The notes under the pieces are model-generated. The model was not told the origin of the DNA. It saw nothing but the letters and a program-made list of their open reading frames with translations, and did not search any database. 64,000 nt of DNA. It comes from Dirofilaria immitis. Lineage: Eukaryota; Nematoda; Chromadorea; Rhabditida; Onchocercidae. Shown here piece after piece: positions 59,181 to 64,000 of this stretch. Both the position numbers and the translations under genes were made by a program. The DNA lies in the NCBI GenBank assembly GCA_024305405.1, contig JAKNDB010000107.1, positions 3,410,001 to 3,474,000 on the forward strand, given 5' to 3'. Numbering within the stretch: the first letter of the stretch is position 1; every line of letters begins with the position of its first letter.

Positions 59181-62100
59181 TTATTTGGGTGAAAAACCTG
59201 CAATGAGATCCATAGGACTAATATTGATAGTTGACTCATGAATGCATTCGTACCATCTGTAAATTAAATATTTTGTAATTCTTGATTTATCATTTCTAAT
59301 TTTTTCTCATTGCAGCATAAAATTTGAAATTCTTTTTCTATAATTATCAGAACTTCCAATTTCTTAAAAATGCTTCTCAAATTTCATATCTATACGATTT
59401 ATTTGGAAAAATAAAATGAACTTTTATTTTAACTTAAAATTTTATTTTGACCTTTCATGATTATTAGTTTAATTGTACAAAGAAGAAATTTAATAGGAAA
59501 TGAAAGTGAAGGAATTTCATATCACATAATCTCGTACTTTGCAAAATTACGAGATGAGAAATCAAATTTTTACGAAGGCAAAAGCTTGGAAAACTCACTT
59601 TGATAAAGCATATAAACTATCAGTTCGAAAGAAATAACAGTGTGTATTATACGATACTTTGAAGACATTATCACAATCAATTTTATCGCTAAGTTGTGGC
59701 AGCGATATGTGATAATTAATAATCGGTAACACTGCTATCGCTTCTCGCTCCTAAAATTCATTTTATCAATGAATAATTTTGTCTGAATCTAAAATGAATA
59801 AATATTTTAAGAAATGTTTCTTTTTCAAAATATATCTGATCACAATATAAGCTTAATAAGAAATGAATTTAGGCTTGTAAGCTTAAACTGTTGACAACAA
59901 TCTAATTAACTATGAATAAATTAAATCAAAACAATTCGTCAAATAATCAATATTAAGATATCTAAATTAAATCTGAATTTCTATGCATAGTGCGCAGATG
60001 TGCTACCACTAAAAGCGCCCATAATATAATTTTATATTATTACCTGATGTGTTCTAAAAAATGTAAGTGCAAAATTTGCATGCACCACCCAAAATTTTTG
60101 CCATTCTGCAGAATTGCGAAATTTACGCAATAAATATCCAGACATCTGATTAGCTGGTGCCTCAAAAATATCAAATAAGATGCTTTTCAAGTTTTGGCTA
60201 GAAAAAATAGAAAATTTCAATCTTATAAATAATTTTCTAAAAGTCGGGATTCATGATCAATCATGATGTTAAAATTTTAAAAGATCAATTGTAATAATAT
60301 GCTAATTTACTCCAATAATTGCATTAATTCCTAAAGAGGCATGACGATACCAACATACATCCAGTGTACTATATGGCATAGTTGTAAAAACTTTCGTACC
60401 TGAAACAAACAATTTTGATAACTATAATTGACCTCTTGTAAGCATAAATGAATTTTATTATCAACTAAAATTAATTTTTGATTTGCCAAATATTTGCATA
60501 ATATTTAATACTAAAATTAAACGTAAAATTTATGATATAATTGAAATAAAAAATTTAAAATAAATTATTATGATATTCTGGAAATGGAAGAATTACAAAC
60601 CAAAAGCATTGATTGATTCGGATATATTTGATATATGATAGCTATGCGTAAATTTATCATTAAAACTTCCTTCCGCAATCACTACAAAAGTCAAATAAAT
60701 ATCTATTTGCTTATGAATGTTATATTTTTACTCTGCATTGAAATGAAAAGCAAATGATAAGAATTAAAATCAAATTTCAATATAATAATTAAAAATAAAT
60801 TTAAAGAAGGATATCAATCTAAGAAATTATTATAATTGTATGATCTAATCTACAATATCTTATATATTTCATAGTAATCAATCAATTATTTTGATTACAA
60901 TTCATTTACTAATGCCATTTTATAGTAAACCAATTTTAAATTATTAAATTAAACAAAAATTTAAAATGAACCAAATGTTTCAGTTTGAGGTAATTCTTCA
61001 ATTCTACAACACCTAGCATTTTGAATGGCTTTCGTTAGCTCTTCAAACCAAAGATCTCGAACTCTCGTACAATCACCGGATAGCAAAATATACGACTAAC
61101 TGCTTTGATTGTAAAGCAAGTTGTTGGATCCATCACAACATGTAACGTATCGCCTTCTTCCACCTACAAATTTGCATATTTGCAAGTCAAATGATACATT
61201 GTATTCAATAATATCATAAAAGTAGAATTGATGAATTATCCGAGAAGCTAAATAAAGCATAGAATTTTTACGATCATCGCTCGTAATGGTAGAAAAGCAT
61301 TGCGTATGAAACCATTTGCTTGGGAACGATGGGCAAGTAATAGGGCATCATTGAAAAGTATCACAACTTGAGGTATAAAACCACGTTTGGTCCACTTGCG
61401 TAACCATCCTTGACGTATAAATCTCTGAAAATCAAATCTGAGCATTATGAAGCTATCTAACAGAAGACGCTTTATATTCTTTTTTATTTTCAACATATTT
61501 GCTAAATTTTGTTGAAAATCGTTACAGGTCGTAATATTTTCTACTATAGTATTCAAAATTCAATAAAATCAGTTTCGGATCAGCTGATAATATGATAAAA
61601 ATTCAATTCATCATTTCAAATGGCCTACCTTGTTGGAATTTAATCAATTAATTCTAATTTCTATTAGATATAATAAATTAGATAAAATTTTTTTACTGCG
61701 AAAGGATATCGCTGATAATGTTTATCATTTAGTAGCTAGTTAAAGAAAATTAATCCTGAAAATCCAATCAGCCTAATATTTGTATATGATTACGAAATTT
61801 ATTAAAATATACAAAATTGATAAAATAAAGGAATGAAAAAGATAATTCTCAATCAAATATGGCGACTATGTCATAAAAATATTGAAATATACTCGATTTG
61901 GATCACATAATCCATCAACAATATTCAGATCATTTCCAAGTTCAACGAATTTTATAAAATGAACCAATCCTTCTAGTGTAGATCTTTTTCAGCATTAAAC
62001 GTTGCAACCTAAATAAATATTTTCTGAAGAAAGAAAATATTTAAAAATTGAAGAATAGAATTAATACAATCAGAATTGATCAGTTTTTGGTCAGAAAGTC

Positions 62101-64000
62101 ATTCCATTCTAATATCTCTCCATGATATATGCGAAAAATACATTATCATAAATGACTGAGTCATATTATCATTGATAAAACTGAATTTGAATTAATATTG
62201 CCAACCTTTTCCACTGCAATTCGGCAACTACTCAATTGTGATATTATCATAGATTCATTTGTCTCTTCGAGAAGTGCGGCAACCATTCGTCCAAATAACT
62301 AAATCATAACCATTAGTAAAATTATTAATCTTTATTTCACATTACTTAATAAATTTGTTCATTGTTTTCCAAAGGATAGATAACTTTTCAAATTTATTGA
62401 AACTTACACTTTGCCATACAACCATACGATGTATCACTTTCAATATCAAAAATTAATACTGCAACTGCAAGAAATTCTCATTTGCAATCTAATAAGAGAA
62501 TCAGCAAAAATTCTATTGATACGAGTTAATTCATCAATAGCTGCCAGATAAATTGGAGAATTTTGAATAAATTTCCTGCAAATCAGGGAAAGGATATATG
62601 GAGAAATTGAAATATAAATTTCCTGCAAATCAGGGAAAGGATATATGGAGAAATGAAAATATAACTTATAATTGTTATATTATTATAATTATTATTAATT
62701 ATAAAAGAAGAAAATAGACGAATATATGTTACTATACACAATTATTTAAAAGATTAAATATTACAATTTAATCAATATTTATTATTTTTGAAATTGCGAT
62801 TTAATAAAAATTCGAAATATATCACTATCACTCATCATCATAATACATCAATTAGATTGTAACGAATTCGCACATATTCCTTTACAATGACATTAATGAA
62901 ATAAACAAAAAGAAAAGATTAAATTTGAAAAATAGATAAGAAAAAAACAATTGAAATATTGAAATGGAAAAAAAAGAAAACAGTGTAAGTATAGAAATAT
63001 TGATGGGATAATTATGTGATAATATCACGCATGATATTATCAAATTAGTAGTAACATTTCTGATAAATGATTAAATTTTAATATTTTTCCTATAGCTTAT
63101 AACCTATAAAATGGTATATTTGTGATACGTGAAGGAAAAATCTTATTGAAATGAAATATTCAATGAAATTATAATAAATGAAATAAACTTACCGATAATA
63201 TTGTAAAGCATTATGTACCGAACATAATAGAAGATCGCCAATTCGTGGTCGTTCTGAATTATCATTTTTCAAGCAGTTCTCCCTATAGCAATTTTTCATA
63301 TATATCGTTAAATTGCATCATTTCCTCTACAAATCTCTTTTTCCCCTTTCTATCATATGTAACTTACAACTTATGTAATCAAACATTACAGGAACTATCA
63401 TGCAAAAGTATGAATTTTTCATTTGATTATTTTAAAAGAATAAGAATTTATCAACATTCCTGCTAATATTGATAATTCTCAAGAATAAGAAATGAAAATA
63501 TACCAATTCTTGACAATAGTTTCCAATATACTAAGATGATCATTATGAAATCGTTGAAGATATTTCAGATCATAAAACAAATCCACTAATGCTTTTCCAC
63601 ATGATAACGCTTCCTCTGGTAATATTTGATAAAAATCCTATAATAGAAAGACTGTTTAAGTTCTTGAGGAACTATATGATATTTAGCGAAATTGAAAGGT
63701 CAAAAGCTAAAGTTATTTAATTAACAATCATAAAATAGATGCTTCATCCTACAGCACTTTTTATGATCGTTTTTGTACTTCAGATTTTAGACATTAATTT
63801 TATGAAATTTTTATTTTTGCTTTTACTAAGACAATAAGGCTGAATGATTAATGTTCTGTGCTTATAAGATATTCTTACTAAATATCAGATATACTTGCTT
63901 AGTATCAGATGTTCTTGCATAATATTTCACAAGCTACAAGACTTCAAGCAAAATTGTCTGAACGAGAAATCGAATAACAAATGTAGTAAATAACCTCTGT
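59181..64000 (-). CDS. FARP1/2-type RhoGEF (DH-PH-PH part; N-terminus outside window)
   Basis: FARP proteins (FERM, RhoGEF, pleckstrin) activate Rac/Cdc42 at neuronal membranes. Exons seen, right to left: 63637-63504, 63282-63193, 62575-62408, 62298-62206, 62008-61893, 61424-61272, 61163-60972, 60681-60601, 60399-60311, 60197-60044, 59750-59599, 59256-59181. The DH domain includes FYDLKYLQRFHNDHL, ERPRIGDLLLCSV and INFLILKVIHRMVVW (human LNTFLLKP.HRLMHY). PH1 includes FIRQGWLRKWTKRGF and VVILFNDALLLAHRSQ. A linker has LDVCWYRHASLG (human VHVCWYRNTSVS). PH2 has SGYLLRKFRNSAEWQKFWVV, VFKVSYNTHCYFFRTDS and LSKWYECIHES before the stop. The FERM half should lie right of 64000. Missing bases: A-run 62448-62452, T-run 61985-61989, A-run 61084-61087; the 60311/60197 junction is also one or two bases out of phase. 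Convergent with PIG-X. Confidence 0.9.
62571..62665. repeat. 47-bp tandem duplication across a FARP splice acceptor
   Basis: Sequence starting ATTTCCTGCAAATCAGGGAA at 62571 repeats at 62618 with almost no change. On the minus strand each copy contains TGATTTGCAG|GAAATTTA, so the 3' splice site of the exon 62575-62408 is present twice. Only the copy at 62575 opens into the conserved frame. Confidence 0.9.

Overview
The window is eukaryotic and AT-rich. Its short, conserved exons are split by AT-rich introns of roughly 100-700 bp with GT..AG or occasional GC..AG ends. Several start codons lie just after a TTTTAG or TTTCAG acceptor, as expected for spliced-leader trans-splicing. Gene content points to a clade III, probably filarial, nematode: RXR, NELF-E and a HAP40 homologue are present, and all three or their main partners are thought to be missing from Caenorhabditis. 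I saw no bacterial operons, phage, CRISPR, Wolbachia insert or complete transposon.

Layout: 19-6733 (-) RIF1, with both PP1-docking motifs and the C-terminal domain but no N-terminal HEAT half. 6734-15916 is gene-poor AT-rich DNA with repeats. 15917-16425 (+) is a two-exon single-pass membrane protein. 19540-19798 (+) is a possible small membrane protein just upstream of 20030-23081 (+) MECR (mitochondrial fatty-acid synthesis). 24781-31532 (-) is a nine-exon RXR nuclear receptor. 31533-34812 is intergenic and holds a MITE-like foldback. 34813-39970 (-) is NELF-E. 41181-44943 (-) is an EF-hand mitochondrial ATP-Mg/phosphate carrier (SLC25A24/25 type), head-to-head with 46164-47912 (+) MED22. 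48325-51121 (+) is HAP40/F8A, possibly cotranscribed with MED22. 53140-55625 (+) is a NEK6/7 kinase. About 56536-58354 (+) is PIG-X, convergent with 59181 to beyond the right edge (-), a FARP-type RhoGEF missing its N-terminal half here.

Most genes are housekeeping or regulatory: transcription (NELF-E, MED22, RXR), replication timing (RIF1), mitochondria (MECR, carrier), GPI anchors (PIG-X), mitosis (NEK6/7) and the cytoskeleton (FARP). They do not form one pathway.

Nearly every conserved gene has one or more single-base frame breaks, almost always in A or T runs of 3-7 bases. Adding the missing base restores both the conserved protein and the intron phase. I read this as under-called homopolymers in the consensus, so most genes cannot be translated directly from this sequence. 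Exon coordinates are as seen, and the breaks are noted per gene.
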